Origin: CALJIC01 sp039805565
GTDB lineage: Bacteria; Chloroflexota; Chloroflexia; Chloroflexales; Roseiflexaceae
Assembly (NCBI GenBank): GCA_039805565.1
Contig: JBDLTZ010000149.1
Location: forward strand, 1-25,729
Length of the DNA stretch: 25,729 nucleotides
Direction: 5' to 3'
Position numbers and translations under genes: made by a program. Position 1 is the first letter of the stretch, and every line of letters starts with the position of its first letter. This document shows, in pieces, positions 6,338-14,453 of this stretch. Below the pieces are notes generated by a model that had not been told where the DNA came from, did no database searches, and was given only the letters and a program-made list of their open reading frames with translations.

Positions 6338-8470
6338 CCGGGTGAGGTGCTCGCTATTGAGGGCACGCTCGGTTGCCACCGGCACGGTGAACGAGAAAGT
6401 GCTGCCCTTGCCGGCCACGCTCTCGGCCCATATCCGGCCGCCGTGCAGCTCCACCAGCGCCTTAGCGATACTCAGCCCCAGGCCCGTGCCGCCGATCCTG
6501 CGCGTGTTTGAGTTATCTACCCGGTAGAAGCGGTCCCAGATGCGAGGCAGATCCTCGGGAGGGATGCCGAGTCCCTGGTCGCTCACCGAGATGCGGAGGA
6601 AGCGGCCCTGCGGGTGATCGGCGGGGAGCATCTCAAGCTCGGCCTCGGCGATCACCAGCGTGATCTGCCCGCCGCGGGGCGAGTACTTGGCGGCGTTGGT
6701 AAGCAGATTGTACAGCACCTGCTTGACCTTGTCGCGGTCGATGTTGGCGGGCGGCAGCTTCTCCGGCATGTCGATCACCATGCGATGGCGCTGTGAGAGG
6801 TGGATGTTGAGCTGGGAGGTGAGCTCGGTGATCAGCTGGCGCAGCGAGACCGTCCACTGGTTGAGGCGCACCGTGCCGGCCTCGAGGCGTGAGAAGCCGA
6901 GCAGGTCCTCGACAATCTGCGAGAGGTGGTTGGCCTCGTTGTAGACCGTCTGCACGAACTCGCGCTGCTCGGTCGGGGCGAACTCGCGCGCCAGCAGCAG
7001 CTCGGTGTACCCCAGGATGGACGTGAGGGGCGTGCGGAGCTCGTGCGAGACCACCGAGACGAACTCAGTCTTGAGGCGGTCGGCCTCGCGCTCGCGCGTG
7101 ACGTCGCTCACCACCAGGAGGCGCCCGGTGAGCTCGCCGATCGTGTCGCGCGTGGGGACCGAGAGGAGCTGGAGCTCCTGGTTCGGGTTGCGGAGACGCA
7201 CCGTGGTAGCCTGGATGTCGGTGGGGTTGCTCTGGCCGGTGGTGCAGAACTCGGTGAGCCCGAGCGGGTCGGCCAGGCGCTGTATGAGCAGCGGCACCAT
7301 GTCCCACGGTATGTGGAAGCTCTCGCCGAGCGCGCGCTCGTCGAGGCCCCAGATGCTGGTGAAGGCCGGGTTGTGGCGTAGCACCTTGCCCTGCTTGTCG
7401 AGCAGGACCAGGCCGCTCGGCATGCTGCTGAATACCTGCCCGAGCTGGGTGCTGGTCTCGAGCAGCTCCTGGTAGCGCAGCGCGCGCAGCAGCGGCTGCG
7501 TGGCCGCCTGGCAGATGGCGTGTGCGAAGCCGATCTCCGACTCACCGAAGGCTGCGGAGCGTGGGCTGTCGAGCACCAGCACCGCCAGCGTACGCCCCTC
7601 GTGGGCGATCGGCAGGGCGAGCTCGGCGCGGACGTCCGGGTTGAAGCTCATGTAGTCCGGGTCGCGGGTGACGTCGCGCAGCAGGATGGCCCGCCGTGCG
7701 CGGGCGACCTTGCCGGCCACACTGGCCTCCCAGCTGATCCGCCGGCGCGCCTCACCGTAGCTGTCGTGGGTGAAGGGGTCACGCCCGTAGCCATCGTAGG
7801 CCTGGAGCACCAGCTCGCCGCGCTCGTGATCCACCAGGCTCACGGTGCCGGCCTCTGCGCCGGTGGTGTCGAGCGCCCAGCGTAGCAGCGTGCTCAGCAG
7901 TGCCCCGAGTGAATGGGGGGCATCGAGCTCGGCGCGGAGCGTCTGGAGCAGCTGCTCGTGGCGCTCGGTGGGCGTGACCGCCAGTGGCTCAGGCGCGTGG
8001 GGCTGGTCGAGCGCTGCCCCCTCGCCGGCGATCGCCACCGCCAGAAGCGGCGCCAGCGCGCTCACTATCGTCTGCTCGATCAGCTCGAGTGCGTCATCCC
8101 CCTCGGCGCGCAGCTCCAGCACTCCCCAGAACCGCCCCTCCCAGGCCACAGGTAGGGCGTAGTGGACTGTGCCTCCCGCCAGCACGTGGCGGAGCGGCGC
8201 CATGCGCTCGGCGGCCACGCGCAGCGGCTCGTCGCTCCAAGGCCGCGACCAGCCGCCCTCGGCGTAGACCTGCGTCTGCGGTGCGAGGGTGTGCGCGTCG
8301 GCCGCACGCGGCCAGCAGGTGAGCCGGCCGTCCTGGAAGCTGATCACCTCGCGCAGCAGCGTGAACACTCCGCTGATGCGCATGTCGAATGGGTGATCGC
8401 TCGCGAGGAGCCGCGCGACGTGCGCGATGATGGTCAGGGAGGTCTGTTGTGGTTGAGGTACGCTGAGCAT
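6335..8470 (-). CDS. Soluble sensor histidine kinase, GAF-GAF-PAS-HisKA-HATPase
   Basis: 711 residues, no membrane segment, so a cytoplasmic sensor. A GAF-like region spans about 10-145, a clearer GAF about 185-330 (GTVSLVDHERGELVLQAYDG; ELALPIAHEGRTLAVLVLD), and a PAS domain about 340-460. The dimerisation domain has the H-box FVSVVSHELRTPLTSILGY with phospho-accepting His476. The ATPase domain has the N-box NLLTNAAKYSP (Asn592), G1 DQGLGI (from 631), F-box RIWDRFYRVD and G2 GGTGLGLS (660-667). All catalytic boxes are intact. No response regulator is adjacent on this strand, so it may be an orphan or may signal to a nearby regulator. A TTGACA-16-TACAAT promoter lies upstream. The ATG at 8470 has only a weak ribosome site. 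Confidence 0.93.
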   Translation of the reverse strand: MLSVPQPQQTSLTIIAHVARLLASDHPFDMRISGVFTLLREVISFQDGRLTCWPRAADAHTLAPQTQVYAEGGWSRPWSDEPLRVAAERMAPLRHVLAGGTVHYALPVAWEGRFWGVLELRAEGDDALELIEQTIVSALAPLLAVAIAGEGAALDQPHAPEPLAVTPTERHEQLLQTLRAELDAPHSLGALLSTLLRWALDTTGAEAGTVSLVDHERGELVLQAYDGYGRDPFTHDSYGEARRRISWEASVAGKVARARRAILLRDVTRDPDYMSFNPDVRAELALPIAHEGRTLAVLVLDSPRSAAFGESEIGFAHAICQAATQPLLRALRYQELLETSTQLGQVFSSMPSGLVLLDKQGKVLRHNPAFTSIWGLDERALGESFHIPWDMVPLLIQRLADPLGLTEFCTTGQSNPTDIQATTVRLRNPNQELQLLSVPTRDTIGELTGRLLVVSDVTREREADRLKTEFVSVVSHELRTPLTSILGYTELLLAREFAPTEQREFVQTVYNEANHLSQIVEDLLGFSRLEAGTVRLNQWTVSLRQLITELTSQLNIHLSQRHRMVIDMPEKLPPANIDRDKVKQVLYNLLTNAAKYSPRGGQITLVIAEAELEMLPADHPQGRFLRISVSDQGLGIPPEDLPRIWDRFYRVDNSNTRRIGGTGLGLSIAKALVELHGGRIWAESVAGKGSTFSFTVPVATERALNSEHLTR

Positions 8471-8711
8471 GGCCGTTCTTCTGGCGCGGTCGATGGGGCG
8501 GCCGTCGCCCGTGGGGCTCTTGGCTGTGCTGCACGCTATTGTAGCCGCTTGGATGCGCTTGTCAATTGCCGCGTGGCCCGCGCCCCACCGCTGGGTGACT
8601 ACTTCAGGTCGTGCGTACCGCTTTGCATCGCTTCCGCCACTATCCCGATCCCACCTGCGCTGCCCCCCGAGCGTAGAATACTGCCGGGCAGTCGTTCAGG
8701 CGGGGGCTATC
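8471..8711. other. Intergenic region between divergent kinases, with promoters
   Basis: The minus strand has TTGACA (8565-8560) and TACAAT (8543-8538) with a 16-nt spacer, a good sigma-70 promoter for the soluble kinase with a leader of about 60 nt. On the plus strand TAGAAT (8674-8679) is a weaker -10 candidate for the membrane kinase starting at 8712. The frame of the plus-strand kinase is open through this region, but its translation is unlike a protein domain. Confidence 0.55.
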
Positions 8712-10847
8712 GTGCAGCATGAGGCGCGGTTCGATATCGAGGTGCTTTCCCGGGCGTGGCTGGAGCGCAGCCTCGCCCTCCAGCTGCCGATCGCGGCGCT
8801 GATGGGCGTCATTCTGCTGATATCGGCATTAAGCGAGGGGACTGCGGCGCTGATTGGGGCGGCAGCGGCTGCCGGGTACGCCGGGGCGGTCTGGTGGGCC
8901 CGGGGCCAGCTGCGTACGGGGCGCGTGGCCCGCGCCAGCATTATTGTGTGTAGCGGCCTGCTGCTCGTGGGCCTGGCGAGTACGCTGCTCGACCCCGGGT
9001 CGCTGCCGGCCCCACTTATGATCATCCTTTCGGCGGTGGCGGTGGCGCTCCCGGCACTGCGTGCGGTCGCCCTGCGGCGCCTGATCATCGTCTCCTGGGG
9101 CGCGATGGTGGCTGCGGGCCTGTACCACGAGCTGCTCTTCCACCCCGAGGCTCTGCTGACCGAGCAGGTGGCCGCCATTGCGGTGCTGGCCTCGTCTGCG
9201 GGGCTGGTGCTGCGGCTGCTCTGGCTGGCGCGCATGCAGGTGACGGCGCTGCTCAGCAGCGCCCAAGAGGCGAACGAGCAGCTGCGGTGCGCGCGCGACG
9301 GGCTGGAGGCCGAGGTCGAGGCCCGAACCGCCGAGCTGCGCGCTCGTGAGGCCGAGCTCCAGCGCTACCAGCTACTCGTGGGGCACGGCCGCGATATCAT
9401 CCTCTTCATCCGCCGTGACGGGCACATCATCGAGGCCAACGACGCCGCCGCGCATGCCTACGGCTATACGCGCGCCGAGCTCGCGGTCATGCAGATCGCC
9501 GACATCCGCGCTACGGCTGATATCGACGCGCTCGAGCAGCAGATGGCCGTGGCCGATGCCAGGGGCTTGCTCTTCGAGACGACGCACCGCCGACGCGATG
9601 GAAGCACTTTCCCCGTGGAGGTCAGCTCGCTGGGGGCAGATATAGCCGGGCAGCGGGTGCTGCTGAGCATCGTGCGTGACATCACCGAGCGGAAGCAGGC
9701 CGAGGCTGCGTTGACGGAGGCCAACACGCAGCTGACGCTGCTGATGAACCAGCTCCGCCACAGCCGCGACGCGCTGCGGGCCCTGTTCGATGGGCTCGAC
9801 GACGCGCTTGTGCTGGTGGATGGCGAGGGTCAGGTTGTGGCGGTGAACCAGGCCATGTGCGTGATGGTGGCGCGAGAGCCCTCCTCGGTTGTCGGGGCGG
9901 CGTGGGCCGCGCTGTGCGATCCCGCGAAGCTCGATGCGCTCGCACATCTGGCGCTGCACACTGCCCGCGATGGGCGGCCGCGACGCCGGCGGATGACCTA
10001 CGCCGACGCCAGCGGTGTGCAGCGCGTGTCCGATGTGCAGTCGCTCCCGCTCGTGGGCGAGCAGCAGGCGATCATCCATGTGGCCGACGTCACCGACCGG
10101 CTGCAGATGGAGGCGATGGCGGCCGAGAGCGAGCGATTCGCCGCAGCCGGCCGGCTGGCGGCGGTGGTGGCCCACGAGCTGAATACGCCGCTGCTCTCGA
10201 TCCAGAGCTGCCTCTACATGGCCGCGCAGACCGATGACGCGGCGCGGCGCGGCGACTACCTCGAGCTGGCCCGCGACGAGATTATGCGTGTGGGGGGCAT
10301 CCTGCGCCAGATGCTCGACCTGTACCGCCCGAGCGTCGGCGAGCCCGTGCCGATCGATCCGAACGCTCTGGTGGAGCGCGTGCTGCTGCTGACGGGGAGC
10401 GTGCTCGCGGAGCACGGCGTCACGCTGGAGCGCAGGCTCGGCGCCGACACACCGCCGTTCTGGGGTCGCCCCGACCAGGTGACGCAGGTCCTGCTCAACA
10501 TCATTCTCAACGCTGTGGATGCCATGCCGGGGGGCGGCTCGCTCGTGGTGCGAACCGGCGCCCTCGATGGCGGGCGAGCTGTTCAGATCGATATCGCCGA
10601 CACCGGCTGCGGCATGCCCGCTGAGGTGCAGGCCCGGGTGTTCGAGCCGTTCTACACCACCAAGCCGCATGGCTCGGGCCTGGGGCTGGCGATCTGCCGC
10701 AAGATCGTGGAGCGCCACGGCGGAACACTGTCGCTGGCAAGCCGCGCGGGTAAAGGCAGCACCTTCACGCTGATGTTTGCCTCCGGCGAGGGGCCGGATG
10801 AATATGAAGAGGGAGCACTCTATGTCGACTCAGATCTTGCTCGCTGA
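8712..10847 (+). CDS. Membrane sensor histidine kinase, PAS-PAS-HisKA-HATPase
   Basis: 711 residues from GTG 8712. The open frame begins at 8469, but residues before MQHEARFDIEVLSRAW read like translated intergenic DNA and would overlap the divergent kinase start and its promoter. Six membrane helices lie at about 21-173 with no large outer loop, a membrane-embedded sensor. A coiled coil (about 183-218) leads to two PAS domains (about 218-330, ending VRDITERKQAEAAL, and about 350-465). The H-box is AAVVAHELNTPLLSIQS (His488), the N-box LNIILNAVDAMPGGG (Asn600), G1 DTGCGM, F-box FEPFYTTK and G2 GSGLGLAI. This pattern resembles NtrB/PAS kinases. Its 3' end overlaps the response-regulator gene by 26 nt, so the two are probably translationally coupled partners. 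Confidence 0.92.
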   Translation: MQHEARFDIEVLSRAWLERSLALQLPIAALMGVILLISALSEGTAALIGAAAAAGYAGAVWWARGQLRTGRVARASIIVCSGLLLVGLASTLLDPGSLPAPLMIILSAVAVALPALRAVALRRLIIVSWGAMVAAGLYHELLFHPEALLTEQVAAIAVLASSAGLVLRLLWLARMQVTALLSSAQEANEQLRCARDGLEAEVEARTAELRAREAELQRYQLLVGHGRDIILFIRRDGHIIEANDAAAHAYGYTRAELAVMQIADIRATADIDALEQQMAVADARGLLFETTHRRRDGSTFPVEVSSLGADIAGQRVLLSIVRDITERKQAEAALTEANTQLTLLMNQLRHSRDALRALFDGLDDALVLVDGEGQVVAVNQAMCVMVAREPSSVVGAAWAALCDPAKLDALAHLALHTARDGRPRRRRMTYADASGVQRVSDVQSLPLVGEQQAIIHVADVTDRLQMEAMAAESERFAAAGRLAAVVAHELNTPLLSIQSCLYMAAQTDDAARRGDYLELARDEIMRVGGILRQMLDLYRPSVGEPVPIDPNALVERVLLLTGSVLAEHGVTLERRLGADTPPFWGRPDQVTQVLLNIILNAVDAMPGGGSLVVRTGALDGGRAVQIDIADTGCGMPAEVQARVFEPFYTTKPHGSGLGLAICRKIVERHGGTLSLASRAGKGSTFTLMFASGEGPDEYEEGALYVDSDLAR

Positions 10848-11628
10848 GGACGACGCCGTGGCGCGACGGATGCTGACCGACGTGCTCACCAGCGCCGGCT
10901 ACCGCGTCACGCAGGTGGCTGATGGCGCCGAGGCGCTCCAGCTCCTCGTCCCGGGCGCGCCCTATGACGTGGTGGTGAGTGATATCCGCATGGCCGGCGC
11001 CGACGGCATTCAGGTGCTGCGAGCCGCCCGCGCGCTGCCGCGCCCGCCTGCCGTGATCCTGCTCACTGGATACGGCACGCTCGACTCATCGATCGCCGCA
11101 CTGCGGGACGGTGCGTCCGACTACCTGCTCAAGCCGTTTGATCTGTCGGACCTGCTCGAGTGCGTGGGGGGCGCCCTGCGCCGCCGCGTCGCCACGCTCC
11201 AGCAGTCTGAGGCGATCCGGACTCTCGCCCAGGCGCTGGACGAGTTCCGTGGCACCGAGCCGCACATCAGGGAGGAGCCGGTGGGGAAGGATGCCGACCG
11301 CTTCCTGCGCGTCGGCGCGGTGGTGATCGACCGGCACCGCCATGCCGTGACCTACGAGGGGGTGCCGCTGCACGTCACCCCCATCCAGTACGCGCTGCTC
11401 TCGTGTCTAGGCGAGGCCGAGGGGCGCGTGCTGGGCTACACCGATATCGTGCGCCGCACCCACGGCATCAGCGTGAGCGAGAGCGAGGCCCAGCTCATGC
11501 TGAAGGCCCACCTGCGCCACCTGCGTCGCAAGATCGATCCGGCCTATCTGGTGAATGTGCGCGGGACCGGATACATGCTCGTGGACCCCGCGGAGACTCA
11601 TGTGTTCGCCGAGATAGGGGATGACTGA
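10822..11628 (+). CDS. OmpR/PhoB-type response regulator
   Basis: 268 residues from ATG 10822, preceded by GAGGGAG with about 7 nt spacing; the ATGs at 10777 and 10798 lie before this site and are rejected. The receiver domain (1-125) is intact: acidic pocket AEDDA (Glu9, Asp10, Asp11), phospho-acceptor Asp54 in VVVSDIRMAGADG, Thr82 and Lys104 (YLLKPFD). A linker leads to a winged-helix DNA-binding domain (about 170-262) with the OmpR features TPIQYALLSCL, LMLKAHLRHLRRKI and VNVRGTGYML. It overlaps the kinase gene by 26 nt and is its likely partner. Target genes are unknown. Some pattern in the ATTCG-rich stretch after the stop is unremarkable. Confidence 0.93.
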   Translation: MSTQILLAEDDAVARRMLTDVLTSAGYRVTQVADGAEALQLLVPGAPYDVVVSDIRMAGADGIQVLRAARALPRPPAVILLTGYGTLDSSIAALRDGASDYLLKPFDLSDLLECVGGALRRRVATLQQSEAIRTLAQALDEFRGTEPHIREEPVGKDADRFLRVGAVVIDRHRHAVTYEGVPLHVTPIQYALLSCLGEAEGRVLGYTDIVRRTHGISVSESEAQLMLKAHLRHLRRKIDPAYLVNVRGTGYMLVDPAETHVFAEIGDD

Positions 11629-11742
11629 TTCGCTGCCGATTTGTCACTCGATTCGCCCCCCTACCCGCCGGTGAGGCGTGGTACAACAAGCGCAGCGGCA
11701 TAAAGCTTCAGTGTGGCCGCGCGTACGCCTGTGAGGACAGCA

Positions 11743-13602
11743 ATGAGCTCCTTCCACAACCTCAGTCTTCGCACGAAAATACTGCTCTCGACCGTCATTG
11801 TCCTGCTGCTGATGGTCTCTGTGGCCGTCGTCGCCTTCAACGGTGTCCAGGCGAGCTTGGAGCGCGAGGCCACAGTCCAGCGCACCTACCAGATCATCGG
11901 CAGCGCCGACGACATGCTGCTTCAGCTGGTCAACATAGAGACCGGCGAGCGCGGGTTTCTGCTGACCGGTGATGAGAAGTTCCTCGAGCCGTACAACCAG
12001 GGGCTCGCGGCATACAAGCAGATCTACGCTACTCTGAGCGACCTTGTCATCGATCAGAAGCAGGCTGACCGGCTCCACACGATCGAGGCTAAAGTCGACG
12101 AGTGGCACAGCACGGCGATCGTCCCGGCGATCGAGCTGCGTCGCCGCGTCACGCTGGGTCAGGCCCAGCCTGCTGAGCTGACCGAGCTTGTGTCGAGCGG
12201 GGCAGGCAAGGACCGGATGGACGCGATCCGCGCGCTGATCGCCGATTTCCAGGTGCGCCAGCGCGAGCTGCTCGATGAGCGCCGCCTGGAGTCTGAGAGC
12301 GCGGCGAACGTCCTTAAGCTGACGCTGGTGGGCGGCACGGCGCTGGCGGTGCTGCTGGGTATCGCGATCTCGGTGCTGATCTCGGGCAGCATCACCCGGC
12401 GCGTCGGCCAGGTCTCAACCGCCGCCACCGGCATTGCGGCCGGGCGCCTGGACGACACCTACGAGATGCCGACAGGCAGTGACGAGGTGGGTGTGATGGC
12501 GCGGGCCTTCAGCGATATGGCCGGCACCATCCGCCGCCAGATCACCGAGCAGCAGCGCGCCAACGAGGAGCTGCGCGCCGCCGGCGCCACGCTCGTGGCT
12601 AAGGAGTACCTCGAGGAGACGGTGCGTAACTACAGCACCTTCGCCGACGAGGTGGCCCGCGGCAACCTGGCCGTGCGCGTGAACCTGGATGGTAAGAAGG
12701 ACGACGACCTGACGCAGCTTGGCCGCAACCTCAACCGTATGGTCGAGGGCCTCCACAGTATCACTTCGCAGGTGCAGCAGGCCACCAGCGCCATCGCCGC
12801 CTCAGCCGCCGAGATCCTGGCCGCCACTACGCAGCAGGCCTCGAGCGCCGCCGAGCAGTCGGCCGCCATCACCCAGACCACCACCACTGTCGAGGAGGTC
12901 AAGGCGATCGCGTCGCAGACGGCGGGCCAGGCGAGCCAGGTGGCCGGCGATAGCCAGAGCGCGCTCCAGGCCGCGCGCCAGGGCACCCAGGCCGTCGAGG
13001 AGACGGTGGCGGGGATGGGCCGCATCCGCGAGCGCGTCGAGGGGATCGCGCAGACCATCCTGGCACTGGCCGACCAGACCCAGGCGATCAGCGCGATTAT
13101 CTCGACGGTGAGCGAGATCGCGGACCAGAGCAACCTGCTGGCGCTGAACGCGGCGATCGAGGCGGCGCGCGCCGGTGAGCAGGGCAAGAGCTTCGCTGTG
13201 GTGGCGCAGCACGTGCGCGAGCTCGCCGAGCGCAGCAAGTCGGCCACGGTGCAGGTGCGCGAGATCCTGGGCGAGATCCAGAAGGCCGCCAACGCCGCCG
13301 TGCTGGTGACGGAGGAGGGCACCAAGGGGGTCGAGTCGGGGGCAGGTCTGGCGAGCCAGGCCGGCCAGGTGATCCACCGCATCGCGCGCGAAGTGGAGGG
13401 TGGAGCGCAGGCCAACGTCCAGATCGCGGCTGCCGCCCAGCAGCAGACCGCCGGTATGGAGCAGATCGGTCAGGCGATGTCGAGCATCCAGCAGGCGACG
13501 ACGCAGGCCCTCGCCAGCACGCGCCAGGCCGAGCGTGCCGCGCAGGATCTCCACTCGCTGGCACAGTCGCTCCAGCACACCACCGCGGCGTACCGTCTGT
13601 AG
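11743..13602 (+). CDS. Methyl-accepting chemotaxis protein with CHASE3 sensor
   Basis: 619 residues from ATG 11743, which has GTGAGGA about 6 nt upstream; an earlier GTG at 11713 is rejected. Membrane helices at about 13-33 and 190-213 enclose a CHASE3 domain (about 40-180) with the signature VNIETGERGFLLTGDEKFLE. A HAMP domain follows (214-268), then a second HAMP-like segment near FADEVARGNLAVRVNLDG, and the long signalling coiled coil. The hairpin tip SEIADQSNLLALNAAIEAAR and GEQGKSFAVVAQHVRELAER are the CheA/CheW contact region. No CheA, CheW, CheR or CheB gene is in the window. In a gliding organism it may feed a type IV pilus or other Che-like pathway. The next gene encodes a single-domain receiver. 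Confidence 0.93.
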   Translation: MSSFHNLSLRTKILLSTVIVLLLMVSVAVVAFNGVQASLEREATVQRTYQIIGSADDMLLQLVNIETGERGFLLTGDEKFLEPYNQGLAAYKQIYATLSDLVIDQKQADRLHTIEAKVDEWHSTAIVPAIELRRRVTLGQAQPAELTELVSSGAGKDRMDAIRALIADFQVRQRELLDERRLESESAANVLKLTLVGGTALAVLLGIAISVLISGSITRRVGQVSTAATGIAAGRLDDTYEMPTGSDEVGVMARAFSDMAGTIRRQITEQQRANEELRAAGATLVAKEYLEETVRNYSTFADEVARGNLAVRVNLDGKKDDDLTQLGRNLNRMVEGLHSITSQVQQATSAIAASAAEILAATTQQASSAAEQSAAITQTTTTVEEVKAIASQTAGQASQVAGDSQSALQAARQGTQAVEETVAGMGRIRERVEGIAQTILALADQTQAISAIISTVSEIADQSNLLALNAAIEAARAGEQGKSFAVVAQHVRELAERSKSATVQVREILGEIQKAANAAVLVTEEGTKGVESGAGLASQAGQVIHRIAREVEGGAQANVQIAAAAQQQTAGMEQIGQAMSSIQQATTQALASTRQAERAAQDLHSLAQSLQHTTAAYRL

Positions 13603-13608
13603 GGCCAA

Positions 13609-13663
13609 GTCTTGAACTGCCAGCCTTGAGTCTTGAGACAGCGAACGCAAGACCTAAGGCTGG
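13609..13663 (+). repeat. Heptamer array folded as a 16-bp imperfect hairpin
   Basis: Units of 7 bp are GTCTTGA, ACTGCCA, GCCTTGA and GTCTTGA (13609-13636). The stretch 13620-13635 is complementary to 13648-13663 at 14 of 16 positions. It fills the gap between the MCP gene and the receiver gene and ends 15 nt before the receiver start. It has no T-run, so it could act as an mRNA processing or pausing hairpin rather than a terminator. Confidence 0.7.
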
Positions 13664-13677
13664 TATTGGGGGAGGCC

Positions 13678-14046
13678 ATGCCGAACAAGATCCTCCTGGT
13701 CGAGGGCAGCCGTACGCAGGCGCTGCGCTTCCAGCTCGAGATGCTCCGCTACGGCCTCACGGTGGAGATTGCTGGCAGCGGTGAAGCGGGGCTGGACGCC
13801 GCTCGCCGCCACCCTCCGGACGTGATCGTGCTGGACGCGGAGCTGCCGGAGGTGAGCGGCTTCAGTATCTGCCGGGCGCTCAAGATGCACCCTACCACGG
13901 CGCACATCCCGGTAGTCCTCCTCACCCACCGCGATAGCGCGGGCCAGGCCGATGGGCTGGACATGGGGGCGGTGGACTGTATCCCCAAGGACCCCTTCGC
14001 GGAGCACAACCTGATCGAGTTACTGCGCTACCTCGGCGTCGTGTGA
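13678..14046 (+). CDS. Single-domain response regulator (receiver only), atypical acidic pocket
   Basis: 122 residues, one CheY/PilH-like receiver with no output domain. ATG 13678 follows GGGGGAGG with only 2 nt of spacing from GGAGG, so a start at the TTG 12 nt upstream is possible. The phospho-acceptor is Asp53 (VIVLDAELPEVSGF), with Thr83 (VVLLTHRD) and Lys104 (CIPKDPF). The usual acidic pair after the first strand is Glu9-Gly10 (LLVEGSRTQAL) instead of Glu/Asp-Asp, so one magnesium ligand appears lost. It lies 75 nt after the MCP gene on the same strand and plausibly works in the same pathway. Whether it is phosphorylated is uncertain. Confidence 0.88.
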   Translation: MPNKILLVEGSRTQALRFQLEMLRYGLTVEIAGSGEAGLDAARRHPPDVIVLDAELPEVSGFSICRALKMHPTTAHIPVVLLTHRDSAGQADGLDMGAVDCIPKDPFAEHNLIELLRYLGVV

Positions 14047-14068
14047 GCGAACCCCGCCCTCCGGCGGA

Positions 14069-14097
14069 TTGACACTCCAGTTGGGCTCTGCTATGCT
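14069..14097 (+). promoter_or_regulatory. aspS: Sigma-70 promoter of the aspS T-box transcript
   Basis: TTGACA at 14069-14074 and TATGCT at 14092-14097 with exactly 17 nt between them. Transcription should start near 14104, just before the T-box stem I. Confidence 0.8.
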
Positions 14098-14103
14098 CAT
14101 CCA

Positions 14104-14362
14104 AAGCGCCGACGGAGACGAGTAGCGGGCGCCACCGGGTCTCAGAGAGCCGCCGATAGGTGTGAGGGCGGCACCCGATCCCCGCTGAGACACTCCCGAG
14201 CGTGGGATGAAAGGCGCCGCCGAGTAAGTCCCGCCGGCCTGCCCCCGTTACCGGGCACGCAAGGCTCTCCTGTTCTCTGCGGCGCAGATGAACGGGGAGC
14301 GAAGCTGCGGTGGCACCACGAGAGCCCCCCCTCGTCCGCGCGACGAGCGGGGGGCTTTCTTT
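14104..14362 (+). promoter_or_regulatory. aspS: T-box leader, probably sensing uncharged tRNA-Asp
   Basis: This 5' leader controls aspS by tRNA-dependent antitermination. Stem I can be built from GGAG (14114-14117) with CTCC (14193-14196) and GCGGG (14125-14129) with CCCGC (14181-14185). The internal loop between them has AGTA (14121-14124) on the left and TGAGACA on the right, the usual S-turn and specifier layout. This places the specifier codon at GAC (14189-14191), aspartate. The distal part has AGAGAGC (14144-14150) and a GCCGCC/GGCGGC stem. The T-box itself is GGTGGCACCACG (14309-14320). Its TGGC would pair with the tRNA 3' end when the discriminator base is G, as it is in tRNA-Asp. A terminator follows directly. 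Several hundred bases here hold no gene. Confidence 0.9.
14324..14362 (+). terminator. Intrinsic terminator of the T-box leader
   Basis: GCCCCCCCTCGTC and GACGAGCGGGGGGC form a stem of about 13 bp with one bulge and a CGCG loop, ending at 14355, followed by TTTCTTT. This is the off-state of the T-box switch; the competing antiterminator uses the T-box sequence just upstream. Confidence 0.88.
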
Positions 14363-14443
14363 GAGTTCCGAGTGCTGAGTGCTGAGTACTGAGGCTGCGT
14401 GCTCGTCGCTCAGCACTCAACACTCAGCACTCAGCACTGGAGA
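14363..14443 (+). repeat. Inverted heptamer arrays just before aspS
   Basis: The left array has GAGTTCC, GAGTGCT, GAGTGCT and GAGTACT (14363-14390), then a degraded unit. The right array is the complement: CTCAGCA, CTCAACA, CTCAGCA and CTCAGCA (14409-14436). Positions 14371-14393 pair with 14409-14431 at 21 of 23 positions, with a 15-nt loop. The hairpin lies between the T-box terminator and the aspS ribosome site, so every read-through transcript carries it. Confidence 0.88.
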
Positions 14444-14453
14444 GGTGTCACCC

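Noticed and set aside
8469..8711. ATG at 8469 as start of the membrane kinase
   Set aside because: It would overlap the start codon of the divergent kinase and run through both promoters, and the 81 extra residues do not resemble a domain.
9372..10718. A 448-residue minus-strand open frame inside the membrane kinase gene
   Set aside because: The plus strand has complete PAS, HisKA and ATPase motifs. The minus frame is His/Arg/Gln-rich without a fold signal.
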